NCBI GenBank assembly: GCA_019429255.1
Contig: JAHYIY010000005.1
Coordinates: forward strand, 61,262 to 125,261
Length of the DNA stretch: 64,000 bases
Origin: Desulfuromonadales bacterium
GTDB taxonomy: Bacteria; Desulfobacterota; Desulfuromonadia; Desulfuromonadales; Geopsychrobacteraceae
Reading direction: 5' to 3'
Shown: positions 53,537 through 62,373 of the stretch, one piece after another
Numbering within the stretch: position 1 is the first letter of the stretch
How the letters are laid out: each line of letters begins with the position of its first letter
Notes under the pieces: generated by a model
What the model was told of the DNA's origin: nothing
The model's database searches: none
Seen by the model: only the letters and a program-made list of their open reading frames with translations
Translations under genes and position numbers: made by a program

Positions 53537-54451
53537 ATGCTTTTAGTTTTTGAACAATTGCTCAACGGTCTGCAGCTAGGCGTCACCCTGTTTTTGCTCT
53601 CCGCCGGTTTGACCCTGATCTTCGGCATCATGCAGGTCATCAACCTGGCCCATGGTTCCTTTTACATGATCGGCGCCTATGTCGCGGCGACGGTTACCGC
53701 CTCTACGGGTTCTTTTCTGCTGGGGCTGGCGGTCGCCCTGCCGGTCACTGCGCTGATCGGTATGCTGGTCGAAATGAGCATCTTGCGCCGACTGTACCAG
53801 AAGGAGCATGTCGATCAGGTGCTGGCAACGTTCGGCTTGATCATGTTTTTCAACGAACTGACCCGGATTATCTGGGGGCGCCAGCCGCTGTTTATGGATG
53901 TCCCGGTCTGGTTGTCGGGCAGTGTCGAACTGATCCCCGGCATCCCGTACCCGAGTTACCGGCTTGCCGTGATCGGGGTCGGGCTGCTGGTAGCACTGTT
54001 TCTCTATCTGTTGTTCGCCTACACCCGTGTCGGCATGCAGATTCGCGCCGGGGCCGGCAACCGTGAGATGGCGGCTGCCTTGGGGATCAACATCAAGCGT
54101 CTCTACACCCTGGTGTTCGGCCTGGGTACGTTGCTGGCCGGACTGGCCGGGGTGATGGCCGGCCCGATCCTGGCGGTCGAAGCGGGTATGGGGGAAAGCA
54201 TTCTTATTCTCACCTTTGTCGTCATTGTCATCGGTGGTATCGGCTCGGTGCGCGGAGCTTTTGTCGGGGCCCTGCTGGTCGGTATGGTTGATACCCTCGG
54301 ACGGGCCTTTCTGCCGTTGCTTTTTCGCTTTCTGTTTTCCAGCGCAACGGCGGATGGTGCTGCCGCTTCTATTGCTTCCATGTTGATTTATCTCCTCATG
54401 GCGCTGATTCTGATCTGGCGCCCGCGCGGCTTGTTGCCGACGCACAGCTGA
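53537..54451 (+). CDS. livH: Branched-chain-type ABC permease LivH
   Basis: 304 residues, about eight membrane segments. LivH pattern: QLLNGLQLGVTLFLLSAGLTLIFGIMQVINLAHGSFYMIGAY and the cytoplasmic coupling loop AGAGNREMAAALGINIKRLYTLVFGLG. 26 bp after the binding protein. Confidence 0.93.
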   Translation: MLLVFEQLLNGLQLGVTLFLLSAGLTLIFGIMQVINLAHGSFYMIGAYVAATVTASTGSFLLGLAVALPVTALIGMLVEMSILRRLYQKEHVDQVLATFGLIMFFNELTRIIWGRQPLFMDVPVWLSGSVELIPGIPYPSYRLAVIGVGLLVALFLYLLFAYTRVGMQIRAGAGNREMAAALGINIKRLYTLVFGLGTLLAGLAGVMAGPILAVEAGMGESILILTFVVIVIGGIGSVRGAFVGALLVGMVDTLGRAFLPLLFRFLFSSATADGAAASIASMLIYLLMALILIWRPRGLLPTHS

Positions 54452-54487
54452 TTAATTGCCCCGGTGCAACACAACGAAAGATTCACC

Positions 54488-55480
54488 ATGTTCAGACCTT
54501 CGCGCAAATGGCTGCTTTTGATCTTCACCATCATCCTGCTGTTGCTGCTCCCTCCACTGCTGCAACTGCTCGGCGAAGAGTACCTGATCTCTCTGGCCAG
54601 CCGTATCCTGATCTATGCTCTGGTCGCTGTCAGCCTCGACCTGATGCTCGGTTATGGCGGCATGGTCAGTCTCGGTCATGCTGCATTTTTCGGTATTGGT
54701 GCTTATGTGGTTGCGGTTTTTTCCCATCACAGTTTTGACGGAACACCCCTTTTTTCCTGGCCTTTTATCCTTCCCGGCACCGACGCTGTGCTGCTGCTCT
54801 GGCCGTTGGCTATTCTGATTTCGGCGCTGCTGGCGGCGATGATCGGCGTCTTGAGTCTGCGCACCAGCGGCATGCACTTCATCATGATCACCCTGGCCTT
54901 TGCCCAGATGCTGTTCTTTTTTTTCGTTTCTCTGGAAGCCTACGGTGGCGATGACGGCCTCAGCCTGTTTGAGCGCAATCGCCTTCCGGGTTTCGACCTG
55001 AGCAATGACACGCATTTTTACTACCTCTGCCTCGCCTTGCTCGGAGCCTTTGTGCTGATCGCTTATCGCCTGGTTTCATCCCGTTTCGGTATGGTGATCC
55101 GAGGCAGCCGGGATAATGAAAAACGGATGCAGGCCCTTGGCTTTCCAACCTTTCGCTATAAATTGGCCTGCTTTGTTATTGCCGGGGCAGCCGCTGGTCT
55201 GGCGGGGGCTCTGATCGCCAATCACACCGAATATGTCAGTCCGGGATTAATGCACTGGACGCACTCCGGGGTGATTCTGGTCATGGTTCTGCTGGGTGGC
55301 AGTGGCACCTTGTTCGGACCCATTCTCGGAGCTGCGACCTTCCTGATTCTGGAAGAAGTGTTGTCGATCTACACCGAACACTGGATGCTTTATCTGGGTC
55401 CCGCGTTAATCCTGGTTGTACTCTTCGCCCGCCAGGGTATTTACGGCATGTTGGCAGGCCGGGAGCGGAACAATGTCTGA
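54488..55480 (+). CDS. livM: Branched-chain-type ABC permease LivM
   Basis: 330 residues from the ATG at 54488; a GTG at 54464 is an alternative. LivM pattern: ALVAVSLDLMLGYGGMVSLGHAAFFGIGAYVVAV and the coupling loop GSRDNEKRMQALGFPTFRYKLACFVIAGAAAGLAGAL. Its end overlaps livG by 8 bp. Confidence 0.92.
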   Translation: MFRPSRKWLLLIFTIILLLLLPPLLQLLGEEYLISLASRILIYALVAVSLDLMLGYGGMVSLGHAAFFGIGAYVVAVFSHHSFDGTPLFSWPFILPGTDAVLLLWPLAILISALLAAMIGVLSLRTSGMHFIMITLAFAQMLFFFFVSLEAYGGDDGLSLFERNRLPGFDLSNDTHFYYLCLALLGAFVLIAYRLVSSRFGMVIRGSRDNEKRMQALGFPTFRYKLACFVIAGAAAGLAGALIANHTEYVSPGLMHWTHSGVILVMVLLGGSGTLFGPILGAATFLILEEVLSIYTEHWMLYLGPALILVVLFARQGIYGMLAGRERNNV

Positions 55481-56228
55481 CCCCGTGCTGAAACTTGTCG
55501 GCCTGCAGAAACATTTCGGTGCGGTCAAAGCCTGCCACAACCTGTCGCTGGAGATCCGTGCGGGCGAAACTCACGCCCTGATCGGCCCAAACGGCGCAGG
55601 CAAAACCACCCTGCTTAACCTGCTGTCCGGAGATCTAAAGCCGGATGCCGGTCAGATATTTCTCGACAACCGTGATATCACCCGGATTCCGCTCTATCAC
55701 CGTGCCCATTTGGGTTTGGCCCGTTCTTATCAGATCACTTCGGTTTTTTCCCAACTTAGTGTCGAGGAAAACCTGCTCCTGGCGATACAGGCCCACAGTG
55801 GCCACAGTTTCAGGTTCTGGAAAAAAGCGGTTAGCGATCCTCTTTTACGCCGCGAGCTGGAACCGGCGCTGGAACGGGTCGGTCTTGAACAGCGTGCCCG
55901 GGTGCGGGCCGGCAGCCTGTCTCACGGGGAGAGAAAACAGCTGGAAGTGGGTATGGCGTTGGCCTGTAATCCGCGAATCCTGTTTCTCGACGAACCGATG
56001 GCGGGAATGGGACCCGGCGGCAGCGTCGAGGTGAGCAAGCTGATTCGCAGATTGAAGCAACAGATGACGATTGTCCTGGTGGAACATGATGTCGAGGCGA
56101 TTTTCAGTCTCGCTGACCGGATTACCGTGCTCGTTTACGGTGAAATTGTCGCCACCGGGACGGTCGATGAGATTCGCACCAGTAGCGCTGTGCGCGAAGC
56201 CTACCTGGGAGAAGAAGAGCCATGCTGA
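55473..56228 (+). CDS. livG: ABC ATPase LivG
   Basis: 251 residues from the ATG at 55473. Walker A GPNGAGKTT, ABC signature LSHGERKQLEVGMAL, Walker B RILFLDEPMAGMGPGG, and the switch His in VLVEHDVEAIF. Overlaps livM and livF, so translation is coupled through the operon. Confidence 0.95.
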   Translation: MSDPVLKLVGLQKHFGAVKACHNLSLEIRAGETHALIGPNGAGKTTLLNLLSGDLKPDAGQIFLDNRDITRIPLYHRAHLGLARSYQITSVFSQLSVEENLLLAIQAHSGHSFRFWKKAVSDPLLRRELEPALERVGLEQRARVRAGSLSHGERKQLEVGMALACNPRILFLDEPMAGMGPGGSVEVSKLIRRLKQQMTIVLVEHDVEAIFSLADRITVLVYGEIVATGTVDEIRTSSAVREAYLGEEEPC

Positions 56229-56923
56229 GGGTCGAAGGAATCGAAACCTTTTACGGCAGCAGTCAGGCACTGTTCGGCGTCAGCCTTGAGATCGGCGATG
56301 GTGAGGTGGTCACCCTGCTTGGGCGCAACGGAATGGGGAAAAGCACCACCGTTAAATCGATTATGGGGATGACTCCGGTCAGTAGCGGTCGTATGAGCTT
56401 TAACGACATTGATATTCACCAGTTGCCCAGTTATGCCATTGCCCGCCTCGGCATCGGTCTGGTACCCGAGGGGCGCCAGATCTTCCCCAATCTGACGGTG
56501 CGTGAAAACATTCTGGTTGCCGCGGCTAATCGCGGCGGTCGCCCAGAACCCTACACCCTCGCGGAGGTTCTGAAGATCTTCCCGCGCCTGGCCGAACGCC
56601 TCAATCATTATGGCGATCAGCTTTCCGGCGGTGAGCAACAGATGCTTGCCGTTATCCGCGCCCTGATGACCAATCCCAAACTGATGATCCTGGATGAAGC
56701 GACCGAGGGCCTGGCGCCATTGGTGCGTAAGGAAATCTGGTATGGGTTAAGCGTTCTGAAACAACGCGGGCAGGCTATCCTGTTGATCGATAAAAATCTG
56801 GATGCCCTGATGAAGCTCGCCGACCGACACTACATGATGGAGAAAGGGCAGGTCGTCTGGTCAGGAAAAACAGCCGATATCGTCGCCAACGAAAATCTGA
56901 AAGCTCGTTATCTCGGAGTCTGA
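56222..56923 (+). CDS. livF: ABC ATPase LivF
   Basis: 233 residues. Walker A GRNGMGKST, signature LSGGEQQMLAVIRAL, Walker B LMILDEATEGLAPL. The switch position, usually His in VEQN(x), reads LLIDKNLDALM. Second ATPase of the importer and last gene of the operon. Confidence 0.95.
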   Translation: MLRVEGIETFYGSSQALFGVSLEIGDGEVVTLLGRNGMGKSTTVKSIMGMTPVSSGRMSFNDIDIHQLPSYAIARLGIGLVPEGRQIFPNLTVRENILVAAANRGGRPEPYTLAEVLKIFPRLAERLNHYGDQLSGGEQQMLAVIRALMTNPKLMILDEATEGLAPLVRKEIWYGLSVLKQRGQAILLIDKNLDALMKLADRHYMMEKGQVVWSGKTADIVANENLKARYLGV

Positions 56924-56996
56924 TAGCGGGGTTGATGGATAGCCTTTGTCAGGCTGAAAGATAAATACGGTACTTTCAGGCAAGTAAAAGTTTCTG

Positions 56997-57151
56997 GTAA
57001 CTGTTCAGCACCGGATCGGGTATCCTAAGTCAAGAAACGCGATTGTTTCCCGTTGGGTCATCCATCAGCGCTAGTTGTCGCCGTCCATGGCGACAAACAC
57101 CCTTGCCACAGGATCCAAAGGCCCTGCGCAAGGATAGTGCTGAAGAGTTAC
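56997..57151 (+). mobile_element. MITE-A copy 9
   Basis: 155 bp, GTAACTGTTCAGCACC to GAAGAGTTAC with typical core. Flanks do not show an 8-bp duplication. It lies between the LIV operon and the AEC transporter. Confidence 0.88.
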
Positions 57152-57246
57152 AAAACTTTTTTACCCTGCACCTCTGATCAGTCCGTGCCATCGGATCCGG
57201 GTTTGTAAGTGCCTCAGTTAGCCTGCCGCCGGCAAGAGATACGCTG

Positions 57247-58152
57247 ATGACGGATCTATTTTTTGTTTTTGCGAATGTTACTTTGCCGGTTTTCGGCATT
57301 GTGATTCTTGGTGCTCTGGTTGGGGGTCGCTTGCAACTGGAAGCGCGTACCCTGACCAGAGCGGCCTACTATGTCTTTGTTCCGGCCTTTATCTTTCATT
57401 CGATCAGCACGGCTCACATAGAATTTTCCAGCGCTGTATCGATGATCGGCTATATTGTGCTGGTCCACCTGATCGGTGTAGCCATCGCTATTGTTCTGGG
57501 GGTGGCAGGCAAACGCTCACGGGAGATGATTGCCGCTTTTGTCATGATCGCCTCTTTTGGCAATGTCGGCAACTATGGCCTGGCGCTGATTCGCTTTCGT
57601 CTGGGTGATGAAGCAATTGCTGCCGCCACCATCTTTTATGTCGCTATTACCATCAGTGCTTTTGTCATCTGTGTCGGCGCTGCGGGCTGGGCGCAAGGTG
57701 GAAAGCGCGGGGCGGTGTGGCAGGTGGTCAAGACCCCGGCCTTGCTGGCCATGATTCCTGCCGTGCTGGTTTCCTCAACAGATCTGCAGATGCCGTTAAT
57801 GGTGCAACGGATGGTAGGTCTTTTGGCCGAGGCGATGATTCCGGTCATGTTGTTCACCCTTGGCCTGCAGATGCTTGAACAAAAAAAGATCCGGCTTAAT
57901 GCCGATGTCCTGCTCGGATCGGGGCTGCGGTTGCTCCTGGTACCCATCATCGCGGTCCTGGTGGCGCGCGGATTTTCTTTCGGAGCAATGGAGCAAACCG
58001 CCGGCATTCTTCAGGCCGCGATGCCGGCGGCCATTCTGGTCGCCATCATCGCCAAAGAGCACGACGTAGTGCCGGAATTTGTTACCTCGGTAGTCATTGT
58101 ATCTACATTGATCAGTGTTGCCACCTTGACTCTGTGGATGGTTGTTTTGTAA
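57247..58152 (+). CDS. AEC family transporter
   Basis: 301 residues, ten predicted membrane segments in two five-helix halves. N-terminal LPVFGIVILGALVGGRLQLEARTLTRAAYYVFVPAFIFHSIS and the central SFGNVGNYGLALIRFRLGDEAI match the auxin efflux carrier family. Members export or import organic acids; substrate unknown. Confidence 0.9.
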   Translation: MTDLFFVFANVTLPVFGIVILGALVGGRLQLEARTLTRAAYYVFVPAFIFHSISTAHIEFSSAVSMIGYIVLVHLIGVAIAIVLGVAGKRSREMIAAFVMIASFGNVGNYGLALIRFRLGDEAIAAATIFYVAITISAFVICVGAAGWAQGGKRGAVWQVVKTPALLAMIPAVLVSSTDLQMPLMVQRMVGLLAEAMIPVMLFTLGLQMLEQKKIRLNADVLLGSGLRLLLVPIIAVLVARGFSFGAMEQTAGILQAAMPAAILVAIIAKEHDVVPEFVTSVVIVSTLISVATLTLWMVVL

Positions 58153-58166
58153 ATGTGCTCGGGGTC

Positions 58167-58209
58167 CTCGGGGGACATAATACCTATTACGTCCCCTGAT
58201 TCCCCCGAG
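58167..58209. repeat. Repeat-C palindrome, short form
   Basis: CTCGGGGGACATAATACC, then TATTACGTCCCCTGATTCCCCCGAG. It is directly followed by the GAGGAGGAG ribosome site of the MFS gene, so it could mask or set translation there. Confidence 0.75.
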
Positions 58210-58223
58210 GAGGAGGAGTTTTT

Positions 58224-59513
58224 GTGACATCTGAACGTTATGCATCACCGCTGTTGGGTTGGCTCATGTGGGGATTGGTTGCCAATCTTTATCTCGTCGG
58301 TTTTTTTCAGCGGGTCGCTCCAGCCGTCATGGTCGATGAACTGATGGCCGATTTTCAGATCGGTGCGGCGGTTCTGGGCAATCTGTCTGCCGCTTATTTT
58401 TATGCCTATGCCGCCATGCAGATTCCCAGCGGAATGCTGGCTGATGCCATCGGTCCCCGTCGCCTGAGCACTTACGCTGCCTTGATCGCTTCTGTCGGCA
58501 TATTCGCATTTGCCCTGTCGCCTTACCTGTGGCTGGCTTATCTGGGACGTTTCATGATTGGCGCATCGGTTGCCGTTGCCTTTGTCGCCTGTATGAAACT
58601 GGCCGGGCACTGGTTTCCCACCAATCGTTTTGCCACCATCACCGGCGTTGCCCTGCTGCTGGGTAATCTGGGAGGCATCCTGGCGGGGATTCCGCTATCT
58701 GAATCGATTGCCCTGTTTGGCTGGCGTTCCTCCATGTTTGCCAGCGGATTGGTGACACTTGGCGGTGCCGTCCTGATCTGGCTCGTGGTGCGCGATGATC
58801 CCAAAGAATACGGATACACGTCTTTTGCTTACGCCACGACCTATGAAGAAAAAAAACTGACAGCTGCAGAGGCATTGAAGGCTGTTGTAAAAAAACGGGA
58901 TACCTGGCTGCTGTTTTTTGCCGGTGGTCTCTCTTCCGCGCCGTTATTGGTTTTTGCCGGTCTGTGGGGCGTTCCCTATTTGACCCAGGTGTACGGCATG
59001 GAGCGCTCTCAGGCCGCCGGACTGACTTCCACCATGCTCCTGGCCTGGGCCATCGGTGGTCCGACGCTGGGAGCCATCTCAGATCGCATCAAGCGCCGCA
59101 AAGCTCCGTACCTGATGGCAAATGTCGGCGCTGCCCTGCTCTGGGCAATCTTCCTTTTTGTTGACATTCCCCAGCCACTGCTCTATCCGCTCTTTGCGGC
59201 AATCGGTTTTGCTTCAGGGGGGTTGATTATCGGATTCGCTTTTGCGCGTGAAGTTAATCATCCTGCCGTTGCCGGCACTGTGGGGGGGGTCGTCAATATG
59301 TCGATTTTGGGCTTTGCGGCATTATTACAGCCGTTGCTGGGCTTTGTCCTTGATCGCTACTGGGATGGTGCTCTTTTGGGTGGGACGCCAAGTTACAGTG
59401 CTGAGGCCTATTTTTTTGCATTTGCGTGGCTGTTTGGCTGTGTTTTTTTATCTGTCTGGGCGCTGTTACCCGTAGCCGAAACCAGGTGCCAAATGTCGAC
59501 GGAAAAGTTATAG
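58224..59513 (+). CDS. MFS transporter
   Basis: 429 residues from a GTG with GAGGAGGAG before it. Twelve membrane segments. MFS loop motifs: MLADAIGPRRLSTYAALIAS (motif A-like, loop 2-3) and AISDRIKRRKAPYLMANVG (loop 8-9). Resembles organic-acid/sugar-phosphate-type permeases. Substrate unknown. The start lies close to a Repeat-C palindrome. Confidence 0.88.
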   Translation: MTSERYASPLLGWLMWGLVANLYLVGFFQRVAPAVMVDELMADFQIGAAVLGNLSAAYFYAYAAMQIPSGMLADAIGPRRLSTYAALIASVGIFAFALSPYLWLAYLGRFMIGASVAVAFVACMKLAGHWFPTNRFATITGVALLLGNLGGILAGIPLSESIALFGWRSSMFASGLVTLGGAVLIWLVVRDDPKEYGYTSFAYATTYEEKKLTAAEALKAVVKKRDTWLLFFAGGLSSAPLLVFAGLWGVPYLTQVYGMERSQAAGLTSTMLLAWAIGGPTLGAISDRIKRRKAPYLMANVGAALLWAIFLFVDIPQPLLYPLFAAIGFASGGLIIGFAFAREVNHPAVAGTVGGVVNMSILGFAALLQPLLGFVLDRYWDGALLGGTPSYSAEAYFFAFAWLFGCVFLSVWALLPVAETRCQMSTEKL

Positions 59514-59518
59514 CTGGG

Positions 59519-59624
59519 TAATCGGGGGACATAATACCTATTTAATCGGGGGACATAATACCGATTATGCAATAATCGGTATTATGTCCCCCGATTAAAT
59601 GTCCCCGATTACCCCCCCGATTAC
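59519..59624. repeat. Repeat-C cluster, tandem and inverted
   Basis: Two head-to-tail AATCGGGGGACATAATACC units, then the complement GGTATTATGTCCCCCGATT and a degraded TGTCCCCGATTACC. It lies between convergent MFS and hemolysin III genes. Confidence 0.8.
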
Positions 59625-59652
59625 ACGATAAAGAACAGCCCTGATCAAGGGG

Positions 59653-60318
59653 TCAGGTGGCGTTTCGTGGAATCACATAGAACAGTACCGCAAAAAAGTG
59701 GAAGCAACTCCCGGCCAGGACAAACAGATGCCAGATGGCGTGATTATAGGGCAGGCGTTTCCAGCCATAAAAAATGACGCCGCCGGTATAGGCTATCCCG
59801 CCGGCGACCAGCAGGCGGATACCGTCAGGTTCAAGGTAGTTCAGCAGCGGTTTGATCGCTATCAGAATAATCCAGCCGAGGGCCAGGTAGAGGGTCAGTG
59901 ACAGACCACGCTTGTGCCCCAACGGCGTCACCTTGAGAACGATCCCTGTCAAAGCAATCCCCCAAACCAGAGCAAATAATGACCAGCCCCAGGCACCGCG
60001 CAGGTTTACCAGCAAGAAAGGGGTATAGGTGCCGGCAATCAGCAGGTAAATAGCGATATGGTCAAGCAGACGCAGAATTTTTTTGGCGCCTGGTGCCGGA
60101 ATGCTGTGATAGAGGGTTGAAGATAGATACAGCAGGGTCAGGGTGGCACCAAAAATACTGCTGCTGACGATATGCCATACATTTCCATGGGTGGCGGCAA
60201 GGTTAACCAGAACAATCAGCCCAACGATGGACAGCAGCACACCCACGCCGTGGGTAACGCTGTTGGCGATCTCTTCTGCAAGGCTGTATCTTTTCGGATT
60301 CGATGATAGTTCATTCAT
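59653..60318 (-). CDS. Hemolysin III / PAQR family membrane protein
   Basis: 221 residues, seven membrane segments. PAQR-type metal ligands: EEIANSVTHGVGVLLS (first), SSTLYHSIP (second) and YNHAIWHLFVLAGSCFHFFAVLFYV (last). Usually named hemolysin III; the role in non-pathogens is unknown. Confidence 0.93.
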   Translation of the reverse strand: MNELSSNPKRYSLAEEIANSVTHGVGVLLSIVGLIVLVNLAATHGNVWHIVSSSIFGATLTLLYLSSTLYHSIPAPGAKKILRLLDHIAIYLLIAGTYTPFLLVNLRGAWGWSLFALVWGIALTGIVLKVTPLGHKRGLSLTLYLALGWIILIAIKPLLNYLEPDGIRLLVAGGIAYTGGVIFYGWKRLPYNHAIWHLFVLAGSCFHFFAVLFYVIPRNAT

Positions 60319-60501
60319 CTAGTGCTCCAGTCTTTGCGTTTAAGTCCATGTCTGCAGTATAGCATTGACGTAAAGGTCAGACAGCACTTGAAGTTACTGT
60401 TTTACAAAATTATTACGTTGGTTTGTGCCCAACATCTGCTTTTTGAAAAAAAATTTCAAAATCCTGTTGACAATCCTGACTAAAACAGTTAGGTTTGTTT
60501 C

Positions 60502-60606
60502 AAATACATTTTGTTGTGGCAGGCAAAAGGTATTTCAGCAGTACTCTCTCGTTACCTCCTTAGTGTGTCGCCCCGTGATCCCCTCCTGATCACGGGGCAT
60601 TTTTTT
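60502..60606 (+). ncRNA. Candidate small RNA, ~105 nt, with anti-SD sequences
   Basis: A possible promoter, TTGACA (60467-60472), 17 bp, TAGGTT (60490-60495; weak), precedes it. It has the single-stranded tract ACTCTCTC then ACCTCCTTA, identical to the 16S rRNA anti-Shine-Dalgarno end, and a terminator whose loop reads CCCTCCT. No reading frame. The remainder of 60319-60715 shows no gene. Not matched to a known family. Confidence 0.45.
60570..60606 (+). terminator. Strong rho-independent terminator
   Basis: Perfect stem GCCCCGTGATC / GATCACGGGGC with loop CCCTCCT, followed by T7. No protein gene lies upstream on this strand for 1 kb, which points to a non-coding transcript. Confidence 0.9.
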
Positions 60607-60715
60607 ATCTGACACCGCCCCCCGCCGTTGTTTCAGCTGACCTGGATTTGTCGTTTGTGGTATATCCTGTTCCTGGTGTCTGTTTTGTCTGCTTCAGACC
60701 GGGGTTTTGTTAACC

Positions 60716-62371
60716 ATGTATAAAGAATATTTCGGGTTCAAGGAAGATCCCTTTACCATCGCACCCGATCCACAATTTCTCTACATGAGCGAGAAACACC
60801 GCGAGGCTCTTGCTCATATGCTCTACGGTATGAAAGCCGACAGTGGTTTTGTCCTGCTCACCGGCGCGGTCGGTACCGGAAAAACCACTGTCTGTCGTTG
60901 CCTGCTCAACCATATTCCAGAAAATTCCGAGGTTGCATTTATTCTCAATCCCAAGTTGTCAGTAGTCGAACTGCTGGCTACTATATGTGACGAGCTGGGG
61001 ATTGGATATCCACCGGAAACCAGCAGTATCAAGGTTTTTGTCGATCGCTTGAATCTGTTTTTGCTGGATGCACACAGTCGCGATAAAAGAGTCATCCTGA
61101 TCATTGATGAGGCGCAGAATTTGAGCGTTGAAGTTCTTGAACAGATTCGCCTGCTGACTAACCTTGAGACCGATAAGCGCAAATTGTTGCAGGTGATCCT
61201 GCTCGGACAGCCGGAATTGAACCGGCTGCTTGAGCGCCCGGATTTACGTCAACTCGCTCAGCGCGTGACTGCCCGTTATCACCTGGAACCCCTTTCTCGC
61301 TCTCAGCTTCCCGCCTATCTTGCCTATCGCCTTGCTAAAGCCGGCGTTGAACGCCCGCTTTTTTCGTCAACAGCGACTGACCGACTCTACCGTTTGAGTG
61401 GTGGTGTGCCGCGAGTAATCAATCTGATTTGTGATCGCGCCCTGCTGGGCGCCTATGGGCGGGGAGAGCATCAGGTCAGTGCGAAGTTATTGACCCAGGC
61501 GGCCGGAGAAATACTGGGCAGAAACCAGCAGCAACGATCCCGTGAAAAATGGCTCTTTTCGTTCTTGCTGATTGTTATGGTCGTCGTTGTTGGGGCATTG
61601 ATCTTTCTGTTGATGCCGGCACCGCGACAGGAAAACCTGGTGCGCATCCCTGTCCACTCGCTCCAGGAACATCTGAGTCAGGAGGAAGCCCCCCGGGAAG
61701 ATTTGCAGTTGACTGAAGTGCCAATGATGGAAAACCCCGCAGATTTTTTCATCAGCCGACCGGCAGGGTTATCAACAGTGCAAAGTCGCGCCCTGGCCAT
61801 GCAGACGTTGTCGGCGCTCTGGGGCTATCCAGGTGTTTTCGCGGAGGATACGACAATGCCTCCTGGTCATTCCCATGGACTGGTAGTGCTGGAAGGAGAA
61901 GGAGATCTTTCACGTTTACGCACCCTGAATCATCCGGCGGTGTTGATGCTTCGTGATCTCCACGGCAATGATGGGTTTTATGCCACCTTGTCAGCCCTTG
62001 ACGAAACGATGGCGACCCTGATAGTCGGTACTGATCTGGTGCGGGTTCCGGTTGACGTCCTGCACGGTCAATGGAGTGGTGACTTCACCCTGCTCTGGCA
62101 GCCACCACCGGGATATCAAGGGGTACTGCGGGCCGGTGACGAAGGGATTACCATGTTCTGGCTCGAGCAGCAGATGGCAAAGTTAAACGGGCGCGCAATT
62201 CGTGAGATGGCGGATCTCATGTTTGATCAGGTACTGGTAAATGAAGTGCGGACCTTACAACATCAGCACAATCTCAATCCTGACGGATTGGTTGGTCCCC
62301 ACACCCTGATGCTGATCAATTCTCGCCATGCCATCGATCAGCCGCGTCTTAATGCTTATGGGGAGCAATGA
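60716..62371 (+). CDS. gspA: ExeA/GspA-type AAA ATPase with peptidoglycan-binding domain
   Basis: 551 residues from the ATG at 60716. Opening MYKEYFGFKEDPFTIAPDPQFLYMSEKHREAL is diagnostic. Walker A LLTGAVGTGKTT, Walker B VILIIDEAQNLS. One membrane segment at about 280-303 (WLFSFLLIVMVVVVGALIF). A C-terminal peptidoglycan-binding domain (RTLQHQHNLNPDGLVGPHTL). With GspB it helps the type II secretin cross the peptidoglycan. Overlaps gspB. Confidence 0.93.
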   Translation: MYKEYFGFKEDPFTIAPDPQFLYMSEKHREALAHMLYGMKADSGFVLLTGAVGTGKTTVCRCLLNHIPENSEVAFILNPKLSVVELLATICDELGIGYPPETSSIKVFVDRLNLFLLDAHSRDKRVILIIDEAQNLSVEVLEQIRLLTNLETDKRKLLQVILLGQPELNRLLERPDLRQLAQRVTARYHLEPLSRSQLPAYLAYRLAKAGVERPLFSSTATDRLYRLSGGVPRVINLICDRALLGAYGRGEHQVSAKLLTQAAGEILGRNQQQRSREKWLFSFLLIVMVVVVGALIFLLMPAPRQENLVRIPVHSLQEHLSQEEAPREDLQLTEVPMMENPADFFISRPAGLSTVQSRALAMQTLSALWGYPGVFAEDTTMPPGHSHGLVVLEGEGDLSRLRTLNHPAVLMLRDLHGNDGFYATLSALDETMATLIVGTDLVRVPVDVLHGQWSGDFTLLWQPPPGYQGVLRAGDEGITMFWLEQQMAKLNGRAIREMADLMFDQVLVNEVRTLQHQHNLNPDGLVGPHTLMLINSRHAIDQPRLNAYGEQ

Positions 62372-62373
62372 AT

